From Setomelanomma holmii (lineage: Eukaryota > Ascomycota > Dothideomycetes > Pleosporales > Phaeosphaeriaceae), in assembly GCA_010015745.1 (NCBI GenBank), contig ML978223.1, positions 124,001 to 188,000 of the forward strand: a stretch of 64,000 nucleotides of DNA, given 5' to 3'. Under the pieces are notes generated by a model that was not told the origin of the DNA, did not search any database, and worked only from the letters and a program-made list of their open reading frames with translations. The position numbers were made by a program, and so were the translations under genes. Shown one piece after another: positions 11,123 to 22,159 of this stretch (position 1 is its first letter; every line of letters begins with the position of its first letter).

Positions 11123-11675
11123 CTACTTCCCATCCTCGCCAACAACCTTCTCCTGCAACTCCCTTGCCTTCTCCCCCATCTTGCCCACCCAAGCCAGTAA
11201 CCCCGCACTGTCAAAGAACTGCAAGCGATCTTCAATCAACTTGCCCTGAATGTAGATTAGCCTGCGATCAAATGCAAACGACGTACCATCCGTCCCGACG
11301 TGTGCTAAACAAGATTGAAGCATTACTTACATCGGCATCACATCCCAAAACAACAACGTACTCATTCCGATACGTTCCCGCTTCGCTCTCTCCGCGTCCT
11401 TCGACAAACAAGATTACCTTCCGCGCTTCATCGTCGATGACACGAGGCGCGAACTCGTCGCACTCGAAGGACTTCCACATAGCGAAGAGATCCTTTACGC
11501 CTTCGAGGTACGCGGCGTTGCTCACGGACGGGAAGATGGGTGTCACGGGCGCTGGGTAGTTGGAGTGCTTGGCGTTGGATGAGTACACGGCCGCGAGGGC
11601 GTTGGCATCGCGGGCGCGGTGGGCGTTGAGATAAGCGTCTGCTGTGGCGGAGAGGGTGGCGCGAAGGGCTGACAT
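11123..11675 (-). CDS. small NTF2/SnoaL-like protein
   Basis: Exon 1 (11331-11675) starts at ATG 11675 and encodes ATADAYLNAHRARDANALAA and AGTYRNEYVVVLGCDAD, which fit the cone-shaped NTF2-like fold (helical start, then WxxEY-type strand). A strong donor GTAAGT lies at 11330. The second coding part, in another frame down to the TAG at 11123, reads LIEDRLQFFDSAGLLAWVGKM and looks like the C-terminal strand and helix. No canonical acceptor joins the two in phase: the obvious CAG (69-nt intron) gives a stop nine codons later. So the junction is unresolved. It may be an unusual splice, a one-base error or a frameshift. Such proteins are typically 120-170 aa and bind or isomerise small molecules. 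The role here is unknown. Confidence 0.6.
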
Positions 11676-12864
11676 GATGGTATGCTTGGTTAGGGTGACG
11701 GAAGATAGAGATAGAGTTGGATGGGATGGAATGCGTCGTTAGGGTGGGGTGGCGAGTTGAGGCAATGTCAGAAACGGGCTTATATACATGGAGGAGCGGG
11801 ATCATGTGATGTCAACTGGGTGACGTTGGAGTTGTGTTGTGTCCCCAATGCTTGCCTTCAGTGACGAGGGTACAATGAGAGATGTATCATGCCTTGTTTC
11901 TGGTTACCAAGCTTGGCTGTGAAGCTAGATTTTGTCACGCAAGTCGCGATTGCTGTGCTGCTTCGATGCGAGGGCGTGCGACTTCGTAGACTTCCACACC
12001 TTGACGAGAATTTGCTGTAATCAGCATCAGGCCGAGGCTCGATCGTGCCAAACACGATGTCTCAGTCCCGTGTCTACTACCGCACCATCAAGTTGAGCAC
12101 AGATGCTTACGCGATGTGCCACAGCCGTACTCCCCCGTCTTACCTACATCCCACCATGTCTGTGTCGCTTATGCTTGTTGCCCAACGGCCCATTATGAGG
12201 CCCTCCACATTCTCCATTCGGACTCCGGGGTGTATGCGGTTCCTGACATGGAAGGTGCTCGCGTGCTTCGGTCGGTTGAGGTGCTAAGACTCCGTGTCGA
12301 TCGAGTGGGATGAAGTTACCGAAGGGTGATGTCGTCGCTCGGTCCCTGTGCGGTGAGACCTGCAGAGTACGCTTGCTGGGCTCAAGAAATACAAAGATTG
12401 TGCGTCAGCTGAGGCTTCTCGTGGGATTGTGTCATCGCTCTGCCCGAATGGATGCAGGAAGTGACAAACAAGCCACGAGTACTTTTTCGATCCGGTGGCA
12501 AACTCCCCACCTGAACAGTTGGTGGAGCAAATGTTTGATCGTCTCAGCAGTGGCCACGCTTTCCGTGATTGCTCAGGAAATTTCTGTGAGTACTGCTGTT
12601 ATGTCCAAGTCTCTCATAGTCGACCGGAGTGCCCTCACAATATGCCCTGTTCCGCCGTGAATTTCTGTACGCGTTAGTAGCGTCTTCCATCTTCCTACAA
12701 TCACAGTAGCCATGGTATTCGGACAAGACATCCATCCGGTATTGGTGGTATTGTTATCGAACATTGCTTTTCAGCCGAACCTCCGAGGCGCCAACCACTG
12801 TCCGTGATGCAGAGAAGCTCATTTGCTCATATGCCGTGAAAGAAACCCATACGCCCGAGACCGC
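11676..12864. other. intergenic between NTF2-like gene and RPL9
   Basis: Holds the promoter of the NTF2-like gene (TATA-like element at 11779-11786) and the 3' flank of RPL9. The plus-strand open frame 12310-12660 has no recognisable features. Confidence 0.55.
11779..11786 (-). promoter_or_regulatory. TATA-box-like element
   Basis: TATATAAG on the minus strand, about 105 bp upstream of the NTF2-like start codon at 11675. The position suits a fungal core promoter. This is by sequence match only. Confidence 0.45.
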
Positions 12865-13860
12865 TTAACCGTCAATGTTGCCCCGCTCCGACACGTACAG
12901 ACCGTCCAAGAACTTTCGGATATCCTTGTTGCGGACCTTGCAGATTTGCTGGATATCGGCGGCGCTCTGTGATACATCCTCGAGAGACTGGGGCATGTCA
13001 GTTTGTATACAGAGCATTGCAGCGCACGTATACGCACGTTTCCGCTGAGTTGCAGCTCATCCTTCTGGTTCTTCGATGCCTCAACGTGGACACCGGGCCT
13101 CATGTTGACCTTTCGCACGAGCTTCTCGCCGACGAAGTTCCTGATCTCGACCTCGAATGCGTCGGTCTCCTTGTTCTTCTCAATGTTGACGTTGATGGGG
13201 AAATGGGCATAGACGTATCGCATCTTGTACTTGTAGCCCTTGGTGACACCGATGATCAAGTTGTTCTGCTTCCAGTCAGTCCCAATTCCTCTCCTCTGCC
13301 AGTATCTCAGCTCGATCAACGGTGTGACGTACGATGAGAGTTCGAACAGTGCGGAGGGTAGCGACGCTCTTGCGCGAGCCGTGGTGCAGCTCAATCTTGA
13401 TCTGGTCCTTCTTGGGCTATTCCAATCTTAGTGTGCATTCCTGATATGTTCATCATCCATTTCGACATACGTGCGTGAAGCTGACTGCCAAGTGACCGAG
13501 CGACTTTGTGAGCTTGCCCTGCGAATTGTAAGAAGCGGTTCGTGCTTGTTCGTTCGTTTCGTGCGCTTACTCGGGGACCTGTCATATGTTAGCATCAATT
13601 ACCGCTCTCAGACCGCGCGACTGCCCACTCACCCTCGACGACGACATTTCGGGTCTTGATGGAGACCTTGACCCCCTCGGGGATGTCAAGCAGTTCCTCG
13701 GAGTGGCTGTCTTATTGTCAGCCTGTGTCCAGACAATTCTTTGTGTGCGATGCGGGTCGGCGGAGTTTCGAGGGAATGCGCGGTGCGTAATTCGGTGGTG
13801 TTGATTGTGCGATCCGGCAATAGGGCTCCAAAATGGTAGGCAGACGTACATGTACTTCAT
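12865..13860 (-). CDS. RPL9: 60S ribosomal protein L9 (uL6)
   Basis: Seven exons on the minus strand: 13850-13860 (11 nt), 13633-13706, 13571-13578 (8 nt), 13471-13518, 13333-13416, 13038-13265, 12865-12987. They total 576 nt (191 aa), the usual eukaryotic L9 length. The protein begins MKYIHSEELLDIPEGVKV and includes VEGPRGKLTKSLGH, GVTKGYKYKMRYVYAHFPIN and the C-terminal Q-Q-I-C-K-V-R-N-K-D-I-R-K-F-L-D-G block. It is a structural protein of the large subunit near the sarcin-ricin loop/stalk base. The 8-nt exon supplies the Gly-Pro-Arg codons across both junctions and is required to keep the conserved EGPRGK reading. A CTAAC branch and CGCAG acceptor just upstream of the ATG suggest a further 5'UTR intron. 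Confidence 0.97.
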
Positions 13861-14593
13861 CTTGAGGTTGGCTGCGGGTTAGCGGTGTCGATTGGAGATG
13901 CGCTTTCCTGGTGTTGGAATTCAGTCTCGCGACTGTGGGCGGCCATGGGTGGACTTTTAGCCGAGCCTTGGCGCGCTAATCCGCGAAAACCACCAGAGTC
14001 GCCCCACCACGATAATAACCACAACCGCGACACTTCGACCTCATCGCTGAACACAGGTCAGGAAATGCGGGAAATCTGATCACTCGAAGCCACGGTTTCC
14101 GCATAGTCATTGACAGCGTATTCAAGCAGCTGCTGCCTTTCAATGCTTGTCCCTGCGCGCTATTCCTCGGGCAAGGACAGCCTGACGGCGACAAATGGAT
14201 ATTCTAGACGAACGCTCACATCTCATAAACGTGCTGAAGGTCACAGCTCCTTAATTTAAGCATTCCAATTTGAGCCCGGCACCTCGATCACTTCTTGTTA
14301 TCCACTCCATGATACATACAGATCATATTCTACAATTGGCGTCTCCAGCGCAGTCTTCGATGTTTCCCACAAGCTCTGTAAAAGACTTTCCCTTCTATAT
14401 TACACCTCCATTGTCGCCTCAGTTACCACCGCTTCCAACGCTCCTTCAGTATTTTGCTGTGGCTTGTATCGGAAGCTTGGATGGATGCTGTTCGCCATAT
14501 CGAAGGGCATCCCAGCTATCACAATCCCCATAGCTATAGTCGCCTCAAGCCGATCCGTGTCCGGACTCAGTGTAACGCAAGACTGTTCCGCGG
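13861..14593. other. intergenic, RPL9 promoter / 5'UTR
   Basis: RPL9 upstream region. The first bases are probable 5'UTR with an intron acceptor (about 13873). No gene seen. Short open frames on both strands are unconvincing. Confidence 0.55.
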
Positions 14594-14853
14594 TCACTCG
14601 ATTCGTTCGCTCTGTGTGGGGAGGCGCGTCAAGGCCCTGTCGGCTTCGACGTCTGTGATGCACGGGTTAGTCTGAAATCGTGAGGTATGTTATCACCTTG
14701 CTCAACGAAACACTTACCTCTGTGTAAGCCGAAATCCCCTTGCGATCTATTTCGTTGCCGTCTGAGCATCTGCCAGATGAACACCACGGAGGCAGGGCTA
14801 GTCACAAATAAGGTAACTAGTGTGATGATTGCTTCTTTTGACCACCCGGCCAT
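14594..14853 (-). CDS. very small single-pass membrane protein (hypothetical)
   Basis: Exon 1 (14718-14853) and exon 2 (14594-14652) are joined by a 65-nt intron with GTAAGT donor and CACAG acceptor, giving 64 aa. Residues 8-30 (AIITLVTLFVTSPASVVFIW) form one TM helix, followed by basic QMLRRQRNRSQ and an acidic, helical tail. Tiny fungal proteins of this plan (MxGWSKEAI..) are seen repeatedly in Pezizomycotina genomes, but no function is known. The topology would place the basic tail in the cytosol. Support is the ORF, the in-phase canonical intron and the TM segment. Confidence 0.5.
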
Positions 14854-15563
14854 TGTCGTTGTTGGGTGTCTGGAAAATTCGGCTCGAGTGGACAGTTGGA
14901 AGATGTAGGATATATCACTTGCACTTTCATCTTAACACTGTTCCTCGCCGCAGTCGATATACTCCAAAATCCCGGTTGTATTCTCAGTTTTTCAGATTTC
15001 GTTTTGATGGTGAAACTCAGATTCTGTGCTCTTGGCAGAGTCAGTCAACCACGAAATTCAGATTTCAGGTTGCCGCAAGTTTAGGGTTTCACAAGTTCAC
15101 GCACTAAGGAGCGTCCGAAGGGTTTGTATCATAACTGTGCGGTGTGTACACTGATGCGCGAGCGCCTTCATCTTGACCTTCCGCTAGCCTCAGAGCATTA
15201 GATCAGAATTCTCAGATGCTGGCCACGCTTGTCAAGCTTCCTGCGCGACTACATTACAGCCTGGTGCACGGGCCTCTAAAACCAGAATTCCAAAATTCAG
15301 ATTTCGGGTTCTGCTATTAGTACGATAGGCTATAACGTGCTGAGCTCACCGGTCAGCGACGTCACCTTTGCAAAGGGAGGACGCAAGCGCTAGTGACTGC
15401 ATGACGTGGCTGCTTCGCCGCATTTGAGGGGATCGGTCTCTCTCTTTATTGGTAGGATTATGCAGGTACTGCGCAGCGGGCAAGCGCAAAGCGAGAGTGC
15501 GACACATGTAATAAGGAAAGGGTCAGCCTGGTCAACGAGATCAATTTACGTCTTCACCAACAC
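14854..15563. other. intergenic
   Basis: No gene recognised. Several scattered copies of an AATTCAGATTTC-like word occur (about 14990-15310) without clear periodicity. Confidence 0.5.
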
Positions 15564-18500
15564 GTGAATGATCTTGGCCAGGCAGGCTCTTTACAACGCA
15601 GTCCAATCATCCTTGCCTCCATTACGGACGACACCAAAGCATCAAGAGCAATAAAAATCCCTGATCATGTTTGGGATTCACATCGCGATACAATCATAAA
15701 TCTTTACAAGACGAAAAACTTGGAAAAAGAAGATGGAGTGATTGCGTGGATGGCCGAGCACCGCAGATTCTAAGCAAAGTATGTTGCTCCTCAATATGAG
15801 TGCGGGAGATTGTTTATTGACTTCAAATAAGTGCAGCACAGTACGAATATCAATTGCGAAAATGGGGCGTGCGAGAGTACCTCAAGAAAATAAAATACAA
15901 TACAGCCCTCGATAACACCGTCGAAAGAAGGCAACGTCGGAAACGGACAAGAGTAGAGAAAGATGGTATAGACAGATCGGCGAAACAGCTATGTCTTGAA
16001 AGTGCGCGGGGAGGTCCGCTCGACTCAAACATTCTTGCAAGTAGTAACTGGAGTAAGTCTACAAGCGGTTCTGGCATATTCCAACTAATTTTCCACAGTT
16101 TTTAGCGATCAAGATTTAAACTCGGTCGTGGTCTACACACCACGACTCTCGCCCATGCCATGCAGACTGACACAGATCTCCCCTCGCGCCAGCGATTCAC
16201 TGCCATATGGCTATCACTCCACATATGAAATGACAATTTCCCTTCTCAATGGCTTGAAAATATCCTCACCGGTCGCTTTTCCCTTCTCGTGGATGACTAG
16301 ACTGGATTGGAGTTTCATGGCACATCCCGACATTTGCAAGCAATCCGTGGTTAAGGAGCCCGCTTCGCTTCCCACAGGATACAATGCGTTAGTCCACCAT
16401 GCATACCAAATGGCCACGGCCTGCCCGACATCTGATCCGAACGTTGTTTGTGCACGATGGCTGGTATCGTTGCTCCTGAACGATATGCAGCCATCAACGA
16501 AGACCACGCTTGACGACCTGTATGAGTGGCTCCGGAAGCTAGACCAACCAGCTGTAATGAGATTCTTCAGTGCCCTGCCTCCCGAACACGCTGATGTTAT
16601 CCGAGAGCGTGTCTTCGCTGCGGCTATGAGAGCAGAAGACGAAAATACCTTACGATTTACATCAGCCTTGGGTTCCGATCCTAGAGAGGTCATCGATACT
16701 GGTTGTTGTAGTGAAGATGATCCTAAGCTGCCGCTTTGTGCAGCACTCGTAACAAAGCGATTCAGCGTTGCCAAGGTCATAACGGATCATATTTGCCGGG
16801 AGTACCCTATAGGAGACTTGGACAATATACTTGATCAAGTCCTATTCGAAAAACAGAGAGTATACCAAACCAGATACAAGTATTTCTCTGTATGGTCTGG
16901 TATTCGTCGGATATTCCTCGACGCCGGAGTGAAGCCAACATTCCGGTTTTTCCAATTCGCACGACGCGACCACGAATTCTTGGACCGCATTTTGGGAGGA
17001 TGCAAGGATAGTATCATAGATCACATCCAGTCAGGTCTGCTCGCACAGTGCCTTCGCGAGGATGAATACCAGCGCCAAGGGCGGTGCTCATCGCTCCACC
17101 GGATTGTGCTTACATTTTTCTTGAAAGATATGGTACGCAAACTCAACCCTGAATTGAGTGCACCTGCGTTATGCCAGGCCTTCAGAGTCGCATCAGAATT
17201 TAGGTGTTCCTGGGCCATAGCGACCATCTTGGAAGCGGCTTCCTCCCTCGACATTGAGCTTCAAAGCGTTGGTTCTGACCAAGCAACAAACATCGCACTC
17301 GTATCTCCTCATCCGTGTAATGTTGGCTCACTCGATGATGCACTTGAACAGACATTCAACGCTTTACGAAAAGAAAATGAGGTATACGACCACGACGAAT
17401 CTACACCAAAATGGAAACACCTGATGTATCGCGTCAAAACAGAAGATCTTTCTGAAATTGTGATTTTCGAAGACCACTTCAAGACAGCATACAATCTAGG
17501 ATGCTATGAAATGATGATCGCCATATCTGGGAGGCTTGATCTTCGTCACTTCCAGTACCGTGTCATGCTATTCGCACTCGAGAAAATGCAGATTGCGCTT
17601 GTCAGTCAGATTGTATGGCAATCTCAAAGTTGGAAGAGTATATTGCTACTTGCCCGCAGCCAAGACAATTACGAGGAACTGGAAGATCTCATTTACCGAA
17701 ATGGGGCATCATCAGCAAACGAATGCGCTATGCAATTCAGACCTCAATCAGCAAGTTACGTTGAGGGTTCTTGCCTACCATGCGATTGATTTCAGCGACA
17801 AATCACTGCTGACCTGGCTCCTACGAATGGGCTTGTATACATGCCACCTTCGCGCGAATTTTCACAGAGAAAAAGATGAGATCACAATGCTATATGAACT
17901 GTCATCATAGGCCTCTTATATGGCTGGAGATTGCTGGCTCACTTTCAACTACTATAAAGACGTGGAGGCGATCTTTGATTTGTGTTTGTGACGGTTTATG
18001 AGAGGAGCGTATCACGTGTGCCACGTGCTGGCGGTCTGATGCTGCTTCCTCATCATATCAAGCACCTCTTACCTGAACTGGATCGTAAATACGTCATGTA
18101 AACAGACGCTGCTGATGGCCTGGGAAGAGGTCATCACCAACGGAGCAGACAACAATACAGAGCAAATGATACTCAGATTCTCTGCCCTGCACGGTTCCAC
18201 ACTTGACTTACTGCTTTGCGCGGTTACCTTTTGATTCACTGCATTCACTGCAACAGTGTTCCTTGATTGGCGTTGCAGCTTCCCACAATAATTTACATAT
18301 GATTCGCACAATTGCCGAGGAAGGAGGTGCTCGCAGAGTATGGTCAGCATTGATGTTCGCAGTAGGTACGAATGCAGATCAAGAACAACTCGAGATGCTC
18401 CTATCCATATAAGGCGCTGCATACAACCGACATTCACGAAACTTCGGTACAGCAGCACTACGAGCAGCAATCTTTGGGGGAACTACGACGCGCTGAAATT

Positions 18501-19273
18501 ACTTGCTTATAACACCAATATCGATGGCGTAGACTCGCTACACATCAAAGATTCGAATGGTACAATACTTGATTTGCTTCCGTTGAGTCCCCCCGGAGAG
18601 GCGATCCTGCGCCGAGACCTGAAAGCAGCGAAAATCTTGATCAAAGGAAAGGCCGATATCAACGGATTAGTCGCACTGAATTACTACGAGGATGCTGGAT
18701 ATCGAGAGGCGATTGACTCCACATTGAGTCGAGCTTCGCCTCTCCTCGCGGCCATCGACACGAAGAATCTCCCAATGGTTCAACTATTGGTAGCTGCCGG
18801 AGCAGACGTTGACCATCGTCCGAGACTCGGCCTCGTCCGAACTCCATTGCGAAGAGCAGCCAAGATCGGCAATTTCGCAATCGTAGAACCTTTGCTGAAC
18901 CGTGGAGCAAATGCTGACAGCACACCCTGCTAATCTGGCGGCACACCCCTCCAGCTCGGCGCACTTGGAGGACACGTCAATATTGTAGCACTGCTGCTCG
19001 ATAATGGCGTAGATATGAACCATTTACCTGCAAGAGGAGATAGTCGAACCGCATTGGAAGCCGCAGTGGAGTGGAACCGACTTGACATGATGTCTTTTCT
19101 AGTTTCGTGTCGTGTTAATATTGGTCTTATAGTCGATAAGGAAGGTACAACGCAATATGAGAGAGCGCTCGCGTTTTCAGAAAAGAAGGGGGAGGTTGGA
19201 TTCAAAGCGCTTTCTTGAGCGTTTGTGGGCTGAGTCTGGGCTTGCCAATTTTGACATGCAGGCTGTGTTCTAA
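15564..19273 (+). pseudogene. decayed Clr5-domain / ankyrin-repeat gene
   Basis: The N-terminal part (15564-15778 + 15832-16052) reads as a fungal Clr5 domain: IPDHVWDSHRDTIINLYK .. GVIAWMAEHRRF .. AQYEYQLRKWGVREYLKK, followed by a basic stretch. An in-frame TAA (15771-15773) interrupts it, and no ATG opens the frame (it starts at GTG). After an intron (16053-16098) a 560-codon frame continues to about 17720, where the reading frame changes. A TAG follows at 17908-17910. Ankyrin-like repeats resume with further frame changes (18077-18420). A clear pair lies at 18640-19070 (LLVAAGADVDHRPRLG, TPLQLGALGGHVNIVALLL) with a TAA at 18931-18933, and a one-base shift near 19217 precedes the natural end (TAA 19271-19273). 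Clr5-ankyrin proteins are a large fungal family of unclear role. This copy cannot make a full protein. Confidence 0.85.
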
Positions 19274-19468
19274 TGGATGACATGCATGGAGAAACAAGAC
19301 TATTATCACGCCAAAGATCAGATGGAAGCAAAGCTCGGTAATAAGAAAATATCTGTTCCATGTCGACTTCAGCAAGACAGTTCAGACATCTTGTCTCCTA
19401 TTAGCAGGCTCGACCATGTGCGTTGGCCAATACGATCGCTTGACTAAATTTGCCACAGAATATGGAAA

Positions 19469-19720
19469 TCATGTGTAATCTCTGCACTTCACGCTGCATC
19501 TCTCGAATTCATCCTGACGTACTTCCTCGAGCTTTTTCTTCCCCAGCAGCCGCCGCACATTCCACCGCGTGCACCGCTTGATCAAGCTAAAATCGATCAT
19601 GAGAAGGACTATAGTAGCGATTATGAGAATGCCGATAACGTAGTTGTCTTTCAAATTGATTTTGAGTTCCATGGATAGCGAATGAAGTTCTCTCGTGAGC
19701 CTGGTGCTTCCTGATCGCAT
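19469..19720 (-). CDS. small membrane protein (hypothetical, 83 aa)
   Basis: ATG-initiated frame of 83 aa with one hydrophobic helix (YVIGILIIATIVLLMIDFSL, about residues 31-50) followed by a strongly basic and charged tail (KRCTRWNVRRLLGKKKLEE). It has no intron and no known domain. The protein-like distribution of hydrophobic and charged residues is the only support. It could be a chance ORF beside decayed sequence. Confidence 0.35.
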   Translation of the reverse strand: MRSGSTRLTRELHSLSMELKINLKDNYVIGILIIATIVLLMIDFSLIKRCTRWNVRRLLGKKKLEEVRQDEFERCSVKCRDYT

Positions 19721-20271
19721 GCGATGTAGATATTACACGCGTGTTTGCTGTGAGCGTCGGGATGATCGTTCATGCGTGAATGGAGGAAACGTCAAGAAAC
19801 CGTGGAAACGACGTGATCATGGCTAAGCTGTAACATGTTTTCACGGCTGAACGGCACATTGTTAGATGCTGCACGAAGGTATACGTGTATCCCCGGACAG
19901 ATATCTGGATCATGAAAGCAAATTCCTGGCAGTCTTCGCTACATTGTGAGTGCTGGGACGAGCAATAAGAGTCATGCGATCAGTTCTAGCTGTGTCTGTC
20001 CATGTGTGGAAGATTGCTGTTCAATCTATGTAGCTTGCTAGCGAGTGATTGTCGTTCCGAAATCATCGTGCATATTTTTCAAGATGAAGAGAGCTTGAAT
20101 AAACGTTCATGATGATATATAGCAGTAAAGCGTCCCCATAATATGGCTATATGCCCCTCCACTTCCTTTCTTCCCATTGGATATTCCACTTTCAGCTCTG
20201 ACGGCACGATTCCCGGTGTCTTCTGAGATTGTTTGTACTGCTTTCACTGCTTTCACTGCTCATCTCAGTGT
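19721..20271. other. intergenic, flank of transposon remnant
   Basis: No gene. At 20236-20262 a short direct repeat (ACTGCTTTC-type, three units) abuts the end of the truncated hAT frame and may mark the break point. Confidence 0.5.
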
Positions 20272-21561
20272 CTACATCTCTGTGTAGACGCTCCCGCTTT
20301 GAGCTGACTGGGCTTCTGGTGACATAAGGACGTGTCGTCGTATAAGCGTGTGAGGTCTGCAGCAGAGGCGCCGGTGAGTAGCATTGAAACCATAATCTTG
20401 AGCTAATATTGCAACAGTACTGTTGTTGTTAGTAGCATTATTAAGCACGAAGTAACCAGTTGATTGTGACGTGATCTTAAAGTCCTGCAGTGTTTTTATG
20501 ACAACCTCGGCCATCCTTTCGCCACTGTGAGCGCCTGTCAGCTGGGGCAGCGCTATAGGCAAGTCCTGCAGGTTGCCTCTGCTGTCGACAAAGTGCGCAA
20601 CGACGCCTAGAAAGCCACGCTTGCCGCCCTTTGTCGTCTATCCATCAAAGCTGAGGTGTACTTTGCTGAGCGCCTGCGACAGTTGCAAGATAACGCGCGG
20701 CTTTAGGTGCTTGTACAAGCGCGCAACGTACTAGGAGACGCTTACATAAGATGTCCAAAGCGCTCGTTCTGCTAGTAGATTGGAAGCTTCAAGCAGGCGT
20801 CGAAAAGCTGGTGTTTCAAACTCAGAGAGAGGGTGATAGTTCTCAACAAGCCAGCTAACAGCTGCCAGCCAGAAGCGCTGGGTATTGAAGCCAGCGAGCT
20901 CGTTAGCCACCTTCTGCGACACGCTGTTGTTGCCGTCTTTAAGCAGGCGTTGTAGCCAGGTAGGTTTTGCAGCAACGGCCGACTTGCTGTGGCCATAGCC
21001 ACGCTTGGGCAGCTCTAAGTGTCGCTGCGCTGACGACGTTGAGAGCGTCGTCTCATATATCCCGACGCCGGTATCTCTGTACTTATGCTCGTAGCAGTGA
21101 CGGCACACGAAGTATAGCTTACTTGGGTCCTTCAGCAGCGCAACGCGGTAGCTATAGCGATAGATCCAGCTCTTGCGCGACTTCTGCAACGAGAGCGGCT
21201 TCATATACTTGCGTAAACGCCTCTAATCAATTCCCTCAAAGTCGTCTATAAGGTTCGCATCCAGCGCCTCTTGCAAGGTCTCATTATCTAGGGCTGCTGC
21301 CGACGAGGCTGCTGTTACCATCTTGCTGCCCTTGGTAGGCGCGACGATAGCGTCTTCAGGCCGCAACTCGCGTAGTTGCGACTCAAAATTTGAAGCCTAG
21401 GACACCTCTACGAGAGCTCTGCGAGGCGACAGATGCGACGGCGATGGCGGTAGCTGACTATCGACAGCTATAGGCTGGCTGACAGTGCCGCGGGCGGTGG
21501 AGAATTTGATGCGTTTCTTCGGGCGAGTAAGGTCATCAGAGGCGCGTTTTATAGGAGGCAT
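20272..21561 (-). mobile_element. truncated hAT-family transposase with five in-frame TAG
   Basis: From ATG 21561 one frame of 429 codons runs without a frameshift but is cut by TAG at 21397-21399, 21223-21225, 20731-20733, 20638-20640 and 20272-20274. The content matches fungal hAT transposases: FEGID(stop)RRLRKYMKPLS, KSWIYRYSYRVAL, a zinc-finger-like FVCRHCYEHKY, STSSAQRHLE, then KVHLSFDG(stop)TTKGGKRG (start of the catalytic core, where W is usual) and GYFVLNNATNNNSTV. At least three TAGs sit where Trp is expected, so TGG to TAG is the simple explanation. The C-terminal catalytic part and hAT dimerisation domain are missing. No terminal inverted repeats or 8-bp target duplication were found by eye. 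A dead element. Confidence 0.85.
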
Positions 21562-22159
21562 GGCGGTGGCAATACGATAAGGGCGACAGGAGCAAAAAAA
21601 TGACGCAATAGTGGGTTGTTTAGGTAGCTGGTGGAGGGAGTATAGAGTTGCAGAAGTTAGGCTGATTACGTACTAGTACTGCAACGACTACAACACCAAA
21701 AACCTATCGTGAAATCGCTCCTGCTGCAAAACGAGCAGCCTCACGCGCTACCTTAATCAAGCCCATCAAGCTAAACAATCAAGCTGACCCTCCTCAGCTT
21801 GGATTGCTAAAAGATTAGTATAGGCGAGCTGAGTCGAGTTAAGCGAGCGTTCCAAGAAGGCGGTCACGAGGCTTATGAGGCCGTATGCGCTGATGTGTGA
21901 TTGAGTTGTTTCATCTGGGTGGAATTGGGAATTCAATGCGAGCACCACGACGCCTTTACGTGGCCGACGTGGTTATGAGCGCAGCATGGAAGATCAGCAT
22001 CGCTGAATTGGCCTGGCAACAGAAGTAGTGATTATCGGAAAACCTGGTCAAAGCAGGCTCTGTGATATAAATGTGATGCTTGGAACACAACCTCAGCATC
22101 CTAGGTAATGGTTGCAGTGGTCATCGCACCGTATTCCAGCCGTACACAACCACTTGCTC
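21562..22159. other. intergenic between hAT remnant and HET gene
   Basis: Probably contains the lost 5' terminus of the transposon (about 21600-21760) but no inverted repeat partner was found. No gene. Confidence 0.5.

Noticed and set aside
20272..21561. Reading the five TAGs as stop-codon recoding or amber suppression
   Set aside because: No TAG read-through in any other gene of the window. Intact genes use TAG and other stops normally, and RIP is the simpler explanation.
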